This document shows, piece by piece, positions 1-7,955 of a DNA stretch of 64,000 nt. Within the stretch, counting starts at the first letter, position 1; every line of letters begins with the position of its first letter. The notes beneath the pieces were generated by a model. That model did not search any database. It was not told the DNA's origin and was given only the letters and a program-made list of their open reading frames with translations. Both the position numbers and the translations under genes were made by a program. Source of the stretch: Bradyrhizobium sp. U87765 SZCCT0048 (GTDB lineage Bacteria; Pseudomonadota; Alphaproteobacteria; Rhizobiales; Xanthobacteraceae); assembly GCF_018131225.1 (NCBI RefSeq), contig NZ_JAFCMM010000001.1:2294001-2358000 (forward strand). Reading direction: 5' to 3'.

Positions 1-395
1 TCGTCGACGAACTGCGATTCCGCCACCACACGATAGAGGTTCGGGTTCTTGCGGACGAAATCGAAGAAGGCATGGACGCCGCGCCGCTCGACCTCGAGGC
101 GGTCGTCGATGCCGGACGTGGCGAGGGTCAGCGAGCGGCGCAGGCGACGCCCCATGCGCAGCACCAGTTCACGCAGCACGTCCTCCTTGGTGCGGAAGTA
201 CACATAGAAGGTGCCCTGCGCGACCTCGGCTTCCTGAGTGATCGACACCACCGATGTGTCGGCGAAACCGCGCTCGCCGATCTGGCGCTCGGCGGCAGCC
301 AAGATGCGCTGGCGCGTGCGCTCACCGCGGCTGGTCTTCGGCACCGGATTGGGTGCCGGATCGGACTCCGGGGACGCATCGCTCGTCGTCACCAT
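1..395 (-). CDS. TetR/AcrR family transcriptional regulator (C-terminus cut by window edge)
   Basis: The 131 readable codons start at the ATG complementary to 393-395 and run off the left edge. After a Pro/Ser-rich tail of about 20 residues comes a TetR DNA-binding domain (about residues 24-70), with the recognition region VAQGTFYVYFRTKEDVL typical of the family. The ligand-binding half is mostly missing, so no effector can be proposed. It is divergent from the branched-chain-type ABC operon, with 178 bases between the starts, so it is a likely local repressor of itself and that operon. The ribosome-binding site is weak, so the exact start is less certain than the family. Confidence 0.85.
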   Translation of the reverse strand, partial: MVTTSDASPESDPAPNPVPKTSRGERTRQRILAAAERQIGERGFADTSVVSITQEAEVAQGTFYVYFRTKEDVLRELVLRMGRRLRRSLTLATSGIDDRLEVERRGVHAFFDFVRKNPNLYRVVAESQFVD

Positions 396-573
396 CGGGT
401 TTTATGACTCGTCCACAATGCGCGGGACGCTGTTGCCCCGTCGATGTTGATTTTTTCCATCTCGCGATTCCGTTCGCTTGACGGCGTTCCCTTGACTCGA
501 TACGCATAGCCGAAACATGAAACATGAATCAAGTGTCAAGTTAAGGACAATCAAGAGTGACTGGAGGGAGAGC

Positions 574-1761
574 ATGACCATCCTGAGGACGATATTTCTG
601 ACCGGCACCCTGATCGGCGCTGCGGCCGGCGCCGCCCACGCCGATGACCTCAAGGTCGCGCTGATCTACGGCAAGACCGGCCCGCTCGAGGCCTACGCCA
701 AGCAGACCGAGATCGGCCTGCGCATGGGCTTCGAATACGCCACCAAGAACACCATGACGGTGGACGGCCGGAAGATCGTCATCATCACCAAGGACGACCA
801 GGGCAAGCCGGACCTCTCCAAGGCCGCTCTCGCCGAGGCCTACCAGGACGACAAGGCCGATATCGCCATCGGCACCACCTCCTCGGCCGCGGCGCTCGCC
901 GACCTCCCCGTGGCGGAAGAGAACAAGAAGATCCTGATCGTCGAGCCGGCGGTCGCCGACCAGATCACCGGCGAGAAGTGGAACAAGTATATCTTCCGCA
1001 CCGCGCGCAACTCCTCGCAGGACGCCATCGCCAACGCGGTGGCGATCGGCAAGCCCGGCGTCACCATCGCGACGCTGGCGCAGGACTACGCGTTCGGCCG
1101 TGATGGCGTCGCCGCTTTCAAGGACGCGCTGGCCAAGACCGGCGCGACGCTCGCGACCGAAGAGTACGTCCCGACCAACACCACTGACTTCACCGCCGCC
1201 GCCCAGCGCCTGTTCGACGCGCTGAAGGACAAGCCAGGTCGCAAGATCATCTGGGTGATCTGGGCCGGCGCCGGCGATCCCTTGACCAAGCTGCAGGACA
1301 TGGACCCGAAGCGCTACGGCATCGAGCTGTCGACCGGCGGCAACATCCTGCCCGCGCTCGCTGCCTACAAGCGCCTGCCGGACATGGAAGGCGCGACCTA
1401 TTACTACTATGCGATCCCCAAGAACCGGATCAACGACTGGTTCGTCGCCGAGCACCAGAAGCGCTTCAACGCGCCGCCGGACTTCTTCACCGCGGGCGGC
1501 TTTGCCGCGGCGATGGCTGTGGTCACCGCCGTCGAGAAAGCCAAGTCCACCGACACCGAGAAGCTGATCACGGCGATGGAAGGCCTGGAGTTCGACACGC
1601 CCAAGGGCAAGATGGTGTTCCGCAAGGAAGACCATCAGGCGCTGCAGAGCATGTATCACTTCAAGGTCAAGGTCGATCCGAATCTCGCCTGGGCGGTCAA
1701 CGAGCCGGTGCGTGAACTCAAGATCGAGGACATGACCATCCCGATCAAGAACAAGCGGTAA
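574..1761 (+). CDS. Branched-chain-type ABC transporter substrate-binding protein (Peripla_BP_6)
   Basis: A 395-residue periplasmic solute-binding protein. A signal peptide of about 23 residues ends in AAHA before the mature start DDLKVALIYGKTGPLEAYAKQ, the usual first strand of LivJ/Peripla_BP_6 proteins. The ATG at 574 is chosen because GGAGGGAG lies at 563-570; an in-frame ATG at 517 would add 19 residues and bury the signal peptide. The gene opens the cluster with livG, livF, livH and livM, so it captures the ligand for that importer. The ligand is unknown: members of this family bind amino acids, amides, urea or aromatic acids. About 310 bases of palindromic repeats separate it from livG, which may keep its expression above that of the membrane and ATPase genes. 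Confidence 0.9.
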   Translation: MTILRTIFLTGTLIGAAAGAAHADDLKVALIYGKTGPLEAYAKQTEIGLRMGFEYATKNTMTVDGRKIVIITKDDQGKPDLSKAALAEAYQDDKADIAIGTTSSAAALADLPVAEENKKILIVEPAVADQITGEKWNKYIFRTARNSSQDAIANAVAIGKPGVTIATLAQDYAFGRDGVAAFKDALAKTGATLATEEYVPTNTTDFTAAAQRLFDALKDKPGRKIIWVIWAGAGDPLTKLQDMDPKRYGIELSTGGNILPALAAYKRLPDMEGATYYYYAIPKNRINDWFVAEHQKRFNAPPDFFTAGGFAAAMAVVTAVEKAKSTDTEKLITAMEGLEFDTPKGKMVFRKEDHQALQSMYHFKVKVDPNLAWAVNEPVRELKIEDMTIPIKNKR

Positions 1762-1777
1762 GCACACATCGCCCCGT

Positions 1778-1839
1778 CATGGCCGGGCAGCGCGATCCGT
1801 CTTCGACGGATCGCCAGGACCAAAGGTCTCCCGGCCATG
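1778..1839. repeat. Nested palindromic element (CATGGCCGGG type)
   Basis: Outer 10-base arms CATGGCCGGG (1778-1787) and CCCGGCCATG (1830-1839) enclose a perfect inner hairpin, GCGATCCGTC (1792-1801) with GACGGATCGC (1805-1814). It lies just after the binding-protein stop. Such GC-rich palindromes are dispersed in Bradyrhizobium-group genomes (recollection, not searched here). In RNA it could form a stable 3' structure protecting the upstream message. Confidence 0.8.
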
Positions 1840-1927
1840 CGTCCCGCTTCAGGGATTCGCCGAAGAAAGCTGGATTGCGGGTCAATCCCGCGCATGACGC
1901 TGAATTTGCAGAAGCTCCGCCTTCTCC

Positions 1928-1972
1928 CCTCATCCTGAGGAGCCCGCGCAGCGGGCGTCTCGAAGGATGAGG
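1928..1972. repeat. Palindromic element (CCTCATCC type)
   Basis: CCTCATCCT (1928-1936) pairs with AGGATGAGG (1964-1972), enclosing the inner hairpin GCCCGC-GCA-GCGGGC (1942-1956). It is one of three adjacent palindromic units in the 309-base gap between the binding-protein gene and livG. Confidence 0.8.
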
Positions 1973-1988
1973 CCGGGAGCTTCAGTGG

Positions 1989-2031
1989 CCTCATGGTTCG
2001 AGACGGCGCGTCGCGCCTCCTCACCATGAGG
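1989..2031. repeat. Palindromic element (CCTCATGGT type)
   Basis: CCTCATGGT (1989-1997) pairs with ACCATGAGG (2023-2031), with a GC-rich partly self-complementary centre. It is related in design to the preceding 1928-1972 unit. It ends 39 bases before the livG start, so it could act as an attenuator or mRNA stability element inside the operon. Confidence 0.8.
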
Positions 2032-2070
2032 AGCCAGGACAACACACGATTACACGGCAACAAATCGGCC

Positions 2071-2838
2071 ATGACCCTCACCCTCGAAACGCGCGACCTC
2101 ACCATCCGCTTCGGCGGCCATGTCGCGGTCGATCATGTCAGCTGCACCTTCCGCCCGGGCGAACTGACCGCCATCGTCGGGCCGAACGGCGCCGGCAAGA
2201 CCACCTACTTCAACCTGATCTCCGGGCAATTGCCGGCGAGCGAGGGGCAGGTGCTGCTCGGCGGCACCGACATCACCAAATATTCCGCGCCGCTGCGCAC
2301 CCGCGCCGGCCTCGGCCGCGCCTTCCAGCTCACCAATCTCTTTCCGAATTTGACCGTCGAGGAAAATGTCCGCCTCGCCGTGCAGGCCGCGAGCGGCGTG
2401 CATTACGACATGCTGCGACCCTGGATGAAACGCGCGGACCTGATCGCCCGCGCCGACGCCATTCTCGACGGCGTCGCGCTCGGCACCCGCCGCGGCGTCG
2501 CCGCCACCGCCCTCTCCCACGGCGACCAGCGCAAGCTCGAGGTCGCGCTGATGATGGCGCTGGAACCGAAGGTCTTCATGTTCGACGAGCCGACTGCCGG
2601 CATGAGCGTCGACGAGGTCCCCGTGGTCCTCGACCTGATCGCCAGGCTCAAGCAGGACCCGAGCAAGATCATTCTTCTGGTCGAACACAAGATGGACGTG
2701 GTGCGCTCGCTCGCCGACCGCATCATCGTCTTGCACAACGGACGCCTCGTCGCCGACGGCCCGCCGGCCGAGGTGATCGCCTCGCCGATCGTGCAGGAGG
2801 CCTATTTGGGCATCGCGCCCGGAAAGAGCGCGGCATGA
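2071..2838 (+). CDS. livG: Branched-chain-type ABC transporter ATP-binding protein LivG
   Basis: A 255-residue cytoplasmic ATPase of the LivG class. It shows Walker A GPNGAGKTT near residue 40, a LivG-type signature LSHGDQRKLE, and Walker B VFMFDEPTAGMS followed by the switch histidine region VEHKMDVV. The ATG at 2071 begins MTLTLETRDLTIRFGG, the expected family N-terminus; an in-frame GTG/ATG frame further upstream reads through the palindromic repeat and was rejected. It overlaps livF by four bases (ATGA at 2835-2838), so the two ATPases are translationally coupled. Together they energise the LivH/LivM channel. Confidence 0.93.
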   Translation: MTLTLETRDLTIRFGGHVAVDHVSCTFRPGELTAIVGPNGAGKTTYFNLISGQLPASEGQVLLGGTDITKYSAPLRTRAGLGRAFQLTNLFPNLTVEENVRLAVQAASGVHYDMLRPWMKRADLIARADAILDGVALGTRRGVAATALSHGDQRKLEVALMMALEPKVFMFDEPTAGMSVDEVPVVLDLIARLKQDPSKIILLVEHKMDVVRSLADRIIVLHNGRLVADGPPAEVIASPIVQEAYLGIAPGKSAA

Positions 2839-3557
2839 CCGATCTTCTCACCCTCGCCGGCATCCACACCCACATCGGCCGCTATCACATCCTGCAGGGC
2901 GTCGACCTCGCCGTCGCCAGCGGCCGCGTCACCATGCTGCTCGGCCGCAACGGCGCCGGCAAGACCACGACGCTGCGCACCATCATGGGGCTATGGCCAG
3001 CTTCCAGCGGCAGCATCACCCTCGACAGCACACGCATCGAGACCCGGTCGACGCCTGAGATCGCCAGCAGCGGCGTCGGCTATGTGCCCGAAACCATGGC
3101 GGTGTTCTCCGACCTCACGGTCAAGGAGAACCTGATCCTTGCCGCCCGCAACGGCCCGATGGACGAGGCCCAGCTCACCTGGATCTTCCAGTTCTTCCCG
3201 GCGCTCAAGAAATTCTGGCTGTCGCGCGCCGGCACGCTGTCCGGCGGGCAGAAGCAGATGCTGTCGATCGCCCGCGCCATCATCGAGCCGCGCAAGCTGC
3301 TGCTGATCGACGAGCCGACCAAGGGCCTTGCGCCCGCCATCGTCGTGGCGCTGATCGACTGCCTCGCCGAGATCAAGCGCCGCGGCGCCACCATCCTGCT
3401 GGTGGAACAGAATTTCCGCGTCGCACAGCAGCTCGGCGACGACGTCGCCGTCATGGACAACGGCCGCATCGTCCACCGCGGCGACATGGCCGCGCTCGCT
3501 GCCGACACCGCGCTGCAGGAACGTTTCCTCGGCCTCAGCCTGGAGGCACATCAATAA
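2835..3557 (+). CDS. livF: Branched-chain-type ABC transporter ATP-binding protein LivF
   Basis: A 240-residue ATPase of the LivF class: Walker A GRNGAGKTT near residue 37, canonical signature LSGGQKQM, Walker B LLLIDEPTKGLAP and a VEQNFRVA switch region. Length and motif order match LivF. It starts in a four-base overlap with livG, and its TAA shares one base with the livH ATG, so livGFH form a tightly coupled translation unit. It should form a heterodimer with LivG on the inner face of the membrane. Confidence 0.93.
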   Translation: MTDLLTLAGIHTHIGRYHILQGVDLAVASGRVTMLLGRNGAGKTTTLRTIMGLWPASSGSITLDSTRIETRSTPEIASSGVGYVPETMAVFSDLTVKENLILAARNGPMDEAQLTWIFQFFPALKKFWLSRAGTLSGGQKQMLSIARAIIEPRKLLLIDEPTKGLAPAIVVALIDCLAEIKRRGATILLVEQNFRVAQQLGDDVAVMDNGRIVHRGDMAALAADTALQERFLGLSLEAHQ

Positions 3558-4567
3558 TGACCGACACAACTGCCGACGACGCCCTGCCGAAGCCGCCGCG
3601 CGATTTCATCCCGGTGCTGCTGCCGATCGCCCTTGCCGCCGCCATGCTGCCGCTGATCGGCTCGACCTCGTCCTGGGTCACGCTCACCGTCGCCAGCCTC
3701 GCCATGGGCATGATGATTTTCATCATGGCTTCCGGCCTGACGCTGGTGTTCGGCCTGATGGACGTCCTCAACTTCGGCCATGGCGCATTCATCGCGGTCG
3801 GAGCCTATGTTGCGGTGCTGGTCCTCGGGCCGCTGGCGCCCTGGCTGCAGGCGGATTCAGTGTGGAGCAACCTCGCTGCGCTGCTGCCGGCCGCCGTACT
3901 GGCGATGGGAGTGTCTGGCGCGCTCGGCCTGGCATTCGAGCGCGTGCTGATCCTGCCGGTGTATGGCAACCACCTCAAGCAGATCCTGATCACCATGGGC
4001 GGCCTCATCGTCGCCGAACAGGCGCTCTATGCGATCGCCGGCCCGGCGCAGATCCCGCTGCCGCTGCCGACTGCGCTGCGCGGCTCGTTCATCGTCGGCG
4101 ACATCGCCATTGCCAAGTACCGCGTGCTGGCGATGGTGGTGGGGCTGATCGTGTTTGTCGGCATGCAGCTCGTGCTCAACCGCAGCAAGATCGGCCTGCT
4201 GATCCGCGCCGGCGTCGAGAACCGCGAGATGGTGGAGGCGCTGGGCTATCGCATCAAGCGCTTGTTCCTCGGCGTGTTCATGGTCGGCTCGGCGCTTGCC
4301 GGCCTCGGCGGCGTGATGTGGGGGCTCTACCGCGAGCAGATCCACGCTTCGATGGGCGCCGACCTGATGGTGCTGATCTTCATCGTGGTGATCATCGGCG
4401 GCCTCGGCTCGGTCGGCGGCTGCTTCATCGGCGCGATCCTGGTGGCAATGGTCGCCAACTATGGCGGCTTCCTGGTTCCCAAGCTCGCGCTCGTCTCCAA
4501 TATCCTGCTCATGGTCGCCATCCTGATGTGGCGGCCGCGCGGCCTCTATCCGGTGACCACCCGATGA
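3557..4567 (+). CDS. livH: Branched-chain-type ABC transporter permease LivH
   Basis: A 336-residue inner-membrane permease with about eight to nine hydrophobic segments. It carries the LivH hallmark LVFGLMDVLNFGHGAF near residues 55-70 and the cytoplasmic coupling region containing RAGVENREMVEALGY. The N-terminus has a short polar tail (TDTTADDALPKPPRD) before the first membrane segment. Its stop overlaps the livM start (ATGA at 4564-4567). It forms the transport channel with LivM; the substrate follows from the binding protein and is not known. Confidence 0.92.
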   Translation: MTDTTADDALPKPPRDFIPVLLPIALAAAMLPLIGSTSSWVTLTVASLAMGMMIFIMASGLTLVFGLMDVLNFGHGAFIAVGAYVAVLVLGPLAPWLQADSVWSNLAALLPAAVLAMGVSGALGLAFERVLILPVYGNHLKQILITMGGLIVAEQALYAIAGPAQIPLPLPTALRGSFIVGDIAIAKYRVLAMVVGLIVFVGMQLVLNRSKIGLLIRAGVENREMVEALGYRIKRLFLGVFMVGSALAGLGGVMWGLYREQIHASMGADLMVLIFIVVIIGGLGSVGGCFIGAILVAMVANYGGFLVPKLALVSNILLMVAILMWRPRGLYPVTTR

Positions 4568-5625
4568 TGATCCTGTCCGGCGATCCACCCCGCAGCCGCA
4601 TTCTCAGCGTCCTGCTTCTCGCCATCGTCGTGTTGCTGGCGCTGGCGCCCTTCATCTTCCCGGGTGCCAAAGCGCTCAACGTCGCCACCAAGATCTGCGT
4701 GTTCGCCGCACTGGTCGCGTCCTACGACCTGCTGCTCGGCTACACCGGCTCGGTGTCGTTTGCCCACACCATGTTCTATGGCATCGGCAGCTACGCCATC
4801 GCCATCGCGCTCTATGCGATGGGCCCGAACTGGGCCGCAGTCGGCGCCGGCCTTGCGATCGGCTTGCCGCTCGCCGCGCTGCTCGCGCTTGGCATCGGCC
4901 TGTTCTCGCTGCGGGTGCAGGCGATCTTCTTCGCCATGATCACGCTCGCGGTCGCCTCCGCCTTCCTGGTGCTGGCGTCCCAGCTGTCCTGGCTGACCGG
5001 CGGCGAGGACGGCCGCAGCTTCCAGCTGCCCGAGCAGCTGCGCCCCGGCACGGTGTTCATCAAGGACCTGTTCGGCATCACGGTGAACGGCCGCACGCTG
5101 ACCTACTACATCGTGTTCGTCGGCGCAGCCGCCATGATCCTCAGCCTGCTGCGCATCGTGAATTCACCATTCGGCCGCGTGCTCCAGGCGATCCGCGAAA
5201 ACCGCTTCCGCGCCGAGGCGCTGGGGTATCGCACCGTCTTCCACCTGACCTGGGCCAACTGCATCGCCGCCCTCGTCGCCGCCGGCGCCGGCGCACTCAA
5301 CGCGCTGTGGCTGCGCTACGCCGGACCCGACACCTCGCTGTCGTTCGCCATCATGCTGGACATCCTGCTGATGGTGGTGATCGGCGGCATGGGCACGATC
5401 TACGGCGCGCTGATCGGCGCCGTGATCTTCATCCTGGCGCAGAACTACCTGCAGGCGCTGATGGGCGCGGCGTCGTCCGCCGCCTCCGACGCCGGCCTGC
5501 CGCTGCTGCCAGGCCTCCTGCATCCCGACCGCTGGCTGCTGTGGCTGGGACTGCTGTTCATCGCCAGCGTCTACTTCTTCCCGACGGGTATTGTCGGCCG
5601 GCTTCGAGGAGCATCGTCCAAATGA
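4564..5625 (+). CDS. livM: Branched-chain-type ABC transporter permease LivM
   Basis: A 353-residue second permease with roughly ten hydrophobic segments. It has the LivM motif DLLLGYTGSVSFAHTMFYGIGSY near residues 55-78 and the coupling loop AIRENRFRAEALGYR. The start at 4564 lies in a four-base overlap with livH; the same frame stays open upstream but only as the shadow of livH. Its stop overlaps the start of the alpha/beta hydrolase gene (ATGA at 5622-5625). That unbroken chain of overlaps suggests the hydrolase works on the imported compound. Confidence 0.92.
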   Translation: MMILSGDPPRSRILSVLLLAIVVLLALAPFIFPGAKALNVATKICVFAALVASYDLLLGYTGSVSFAHTMFYGIGSYAIAIALYAMGPNWAAVGAGLAIGLPLAALLALGIGLFSLRVQAIFFAMITLAVASAFLVLASQLSWLTGGEDGRSFQLPEQLRPGTVFIKDLFGITVNGRTLTYYIVFVGAAAMILSLLRIVNSPFGRVLQAIRENRFRAEALGYRTVFHLTWANCIAALVAAGAGALNALWLRYAGPDTSLSFAIMLDILLMVVIGGMGTIYGALIGAVIFILAQNYLQALMGAASSAASDAGLPLLPGLLHPDRWLLWLGLLFIASVYFFPTGIVGRLRGASSK

Positions 5626-6455
5626 CCACGCCCCGTTCGCACTACATCACGCTCTGCGGCCGCGAAGTGCACTATGTGGAATGGGGCACGCCGGGCAAAC
5701 CGCCGCTGATCCTGTGGCATGGCGTCGCGCGCACCGGGCGTGACTTCGACGACCTCGCCATCGCACTCGCCGACGACAGACACATCATCGTGCCCGACAC
5801 CATCGGCCGGGGCTTGAGCCAGTGGACGCCGGACGAGACCGAATATGCGACGCCGTTCTACGCCCGTCAGGCGACCGAACTCGTCGACAAGCTCGGCTTC
5901 GACACCGTCGACTGGATCGGCACCTCGATGGGGGCAATCATCGGCATTCGGGCGGCTTCCGGCGCGCTGCAGGGGCGCATTCGCCGCTTCGTGCTCAACG
6001 ACATGGGGCCGATCGTCGCGCAGGCTGCGCTCGACCGCATCCGCTCCTATGCCGGTGCACCGCCGCGCTTCGAGCGGGTCAGCGAGCTCGAGACCTACCT
6101 GCGCCAGATCTACAAGCCTTATGGCTTCATCAGCGACGAGGGATGGCGCCGCATGACGGAGACCTCGGTGCGCCGCCTGCCCGATGGCGCCGTCACCACC
6201 CACTTCGATCCCCGGATCAAGCGGCACTTCGACACCAACGAGGAGCAGTGGGACAACTGGGACCGCCTGACCTGCGACATGCTGTGCCTGCGCGGTGAGA
6301 CCTCCGACCTGCTGCTGCCTGAAGACGCCCGGAAGATGTCTGAACGCAACCCGCGCTGCCGCGTCGTCACCATCGCCGGCTGCGGTCATGCGCCGGCGCT
6401 CAACGTACCCGAGCAGATCGACCTCGTGGTCGATTTCATCAATACCGGCATCTGA
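5622..6455 (+). CDS. Alpha/beta hydrolase
   Basis: A 277-residue alpha/beta hydrolase without a signal peptide. Visible elements are the HG oxyanion motif LWHGVARTGRDF near residue 33, the nucleophile elbow GTSMG with Ser102, a likely acid in the DLLLPED segment and the catalytic histidine in GCGHAPALN (His256). It starts inside the livM stop, so it is co-translated with the transporter. Neighbouring family members cleave esters, lactones or carbon-carbon bonds of ring-cleavage products; the substrate is not readable from sequence. Placement between an importer and a flavin reductase of the OYE family suggests a short catabolic route. Confidence 0.88.
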   Translation: MTTPRSHYITLCGREVHYVEWGTPGKPPLILWHGVARTGRDFDDLAIALADDRHIIVPDTIGRGLSQWTPDETEYATPFYARQATELVDKLGFDTVDWIGTSMGAIIGIRAASGALQGRIRRFVLNDMGPIVAQAALDRIRSYAGAPPRFERVSELETYLRQIYKPYGFISDEGWRRMTETSVRRLPDGAVTTHFDPRIKRHFDTNEEQWDNWDRLTCDMLCLRGETSDLLLPEDARKMSERNPRCRVVTIAGCGHAPALNVPEQIDLVVDFINTGI

Positions 6456-6662
6456 CCCGAGAACGAGAAAAACCTTTCCCGCGATCCGACCACGGGCGGA
6501 AATTGACCTCTGCGCCCCCTCATTCGCAGTACGTTCCACCCAAATCGGGGTGGACGGCCGCCCCATCCCGCCCCGGACATTGCTGCCGCGCATTTCAGCG
6601 CTTGTGTTTTGCTCTCGCAATGCACAACTTTGCGGGCATCGCCAACCAGGAACCCGCCCGCG

Positions 6663-7751
6663 ATGAGCACCTCGAAACTGTTTGAACCTTACAAGCTCGG
6701 CCGCATCACCCTGTCGAACCGCACGGTGATGGCGCCGCTGACGCGCAACCGGGCGGTCGACGGCTTCGTGCCCAATCCGCTCGCCGTCGCTTACTACGGC
6801 CAGCGCGCGTCCGCAGGACTGCTGATCACCGAAGCGAGCCAGATCTCGCAGCAGGGCCAGGGCTATCAGGACACCCCAGGGATCTATTCTCCCGAGCAGA
6901 TCGCCGGCTGGCGCAAGGTCACCGATGAGGTCCACGCCCGGGGCGGCCACATCTTCCTTCAGCTCTGGCATGTTGGCCGCGTCTCCCACGTGTCGCTGCA
7001 GCCCGAGGGCGGTGCACCGGTCGCGCCGTCGGCACTGCGTGCCAAGACCAAGACTTTCGTCGGCGGCGCCTTTGCTGACGTTTCCGAACCGCGCGCGCTC
7101 GCGCCCGAAGAAATTCCGGGTATCGTCGACAGCTTCCGCAAGGGTGCTGCCAATGCCATCGCCGCCGGCTTCGACGGCGTCGAGATCCATGGCGCCAATG
7201 GCTACCTGCTCGACCAGTTCGCCAAGGACGGCACCAACAAGCGCACCGACGCCTATGGCGGATCGATCCAGAATCGCGCGCGGCTTATGCTGGAAGTGTC
7301 CCATGCCGTGGCCACTGAGATCGGCGCCGACCGCACCGGCATCCGCATCTCGCCGGTGACCCCCGCCAACGACGTCTCCGACAGCAATCCACAGCCGCTG
7401 TTCGACCACATCGTCGATCGTCTCAGTGCGCTCAACCTCGTCTACATCCACGTGGTCGAGGGCGCGACCGGTGGCCCGCGTGACAACGCGCCATTCGACT
7501 ACCAGTCGCTGCGCAAGCGCTTCAAGGGCACCTACATCGCGAACAACGGCTACACGCTGGAGCTCGCCCAGAAGGTGCTCGCCGCCGACGAAGCCGATCT
7601 CATCGCCTTCGGCAAGCCGTTCATCTCCAATCCGGACCTCGTCGCCCGCCTCAAGAAGGGCGCACCACTCAACGAGCCGGACAAGGCGACGTTCTACGGC
7701 GGCGGCGCCAAGGGTTACACCGACTATCCGACGCTCGAAGCCGCAGAGTAA
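6663..7751 (+). CDS. NADH:flavin oxidoreductase / Old Yellow Enzyme (alkene reductase)
   Basis: A 362-residue FMN-dependent reductase of the OYE family (NemA/XenB class). Recognisable blocks are MAPLTRNRA near residue 24, the active-site region HGANGYLLDQF, YGGSIQNRARL, and the C-terminal FGKPFISNPDLVARLKKGAPLNEPD. Such enzymes reduce activated C=C bonds of enones, maleimides or nitroaromatics with NAD(P)H. The ATG at 6663 gives the standard N-terminus. It is 207 bases beyond the hydrolase stop, so it may have its own promoter. A strong hairpin follows the gene at 7803-7825. The physiological substrate is unknown. Confidence 0.92.
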   Translation: MSTSKLFEPYKLGRITLSNRTVMAPLTRNRAVDGFVPNPLAVAYYGQRASAGLLITEASQISQQGQGYQDTPGIYSPEQIAGWRKVTDEVHARGGHIFLQLWHVGRVSHVSLQPEGGAPVAPSALRAKTKTFVGGAFADVSEPRALAPEEIPGIVDSFRKGAANAIAAGFDGVEIHGANGYLLDQFAKDGTNKRTDAYGGSIQNRARLMLEVSHAVATEIGADRTGIRISPVTPANDVSDSNPQPLFDHIVDRLSALNLVYIHVVEGATGGPRDNAPFDYQSLRKRFKGTYIANNGYTLELAQKVLAADEADLIAFGKPFISNPDLVARLKKGAPLNEPDKATFYGGGAKGYTDYPTLEAAE

Positions 7752-7802
7752 GCCGGCTCGCCGAGACACTCCAAACGTCGCACCAAACGTCTCAGGAACA
7801 AG

Positions 7803-7825
7803 GCCGGGCCCAGCGGGCCCGGCCA
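7803..7825 (+). terminator. Stem-loop downstream of the OYE gene
   Basis: A perfect 10-base stem, GGCCGGGCCC (7803-7812) and GGGCCCGGCC (7816-7825), with an AGC loop, lies 51 bases after the OYE stop. It has no long T run, so termination efficiency is uncertain, but the convergent position fits a transcript end. Confidence 0.6.
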
Positions 7826-7882
7826 ACTTGCTTGTGGCATCGCCTTGAGGCTCTGCACTGCTTCGCAACGATGAAGCAAAAA

Positions 7883-7908
7883 AAAGGCCGGGATCACTCC
7901 CGGCCTTT
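7883..7908 (-). terminator. Intrinsic terminator of the glp operon
   Basis: The stem AAAGGCCGGG / CCCGGCCTTT (7883-7892 and 7899-7908) has a six-base loop. On the minus strand it is followed by a T run (A run at 7878-7885 on the plus strand). It lies 48 bases after the glpV stop, a textbook rho-independent terminator for the long minus-strand glycerol operon. Confidence 0.85.
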
Positions 7909-7955
7909 CAGTGTGGTCCTCGTCCGATGGAGGAACGAGTTCGGATCGCGTCCGC

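Noticed and set aside
3862..4563. Upstream extension of the LivM frame inside livH
   Set aside because: Translates to Arg/Pro-rich sequence; the LivM start at 4564 is fixed by the ATGA overlap and the first membrane segment.
5571..7868. A 765-codon minus-strand open frame across the hydrolase and OYE genes
   Set aside because: It spans two well-supported plus-strand genes and the gap between them, with no recognisable domain; shadow frame.
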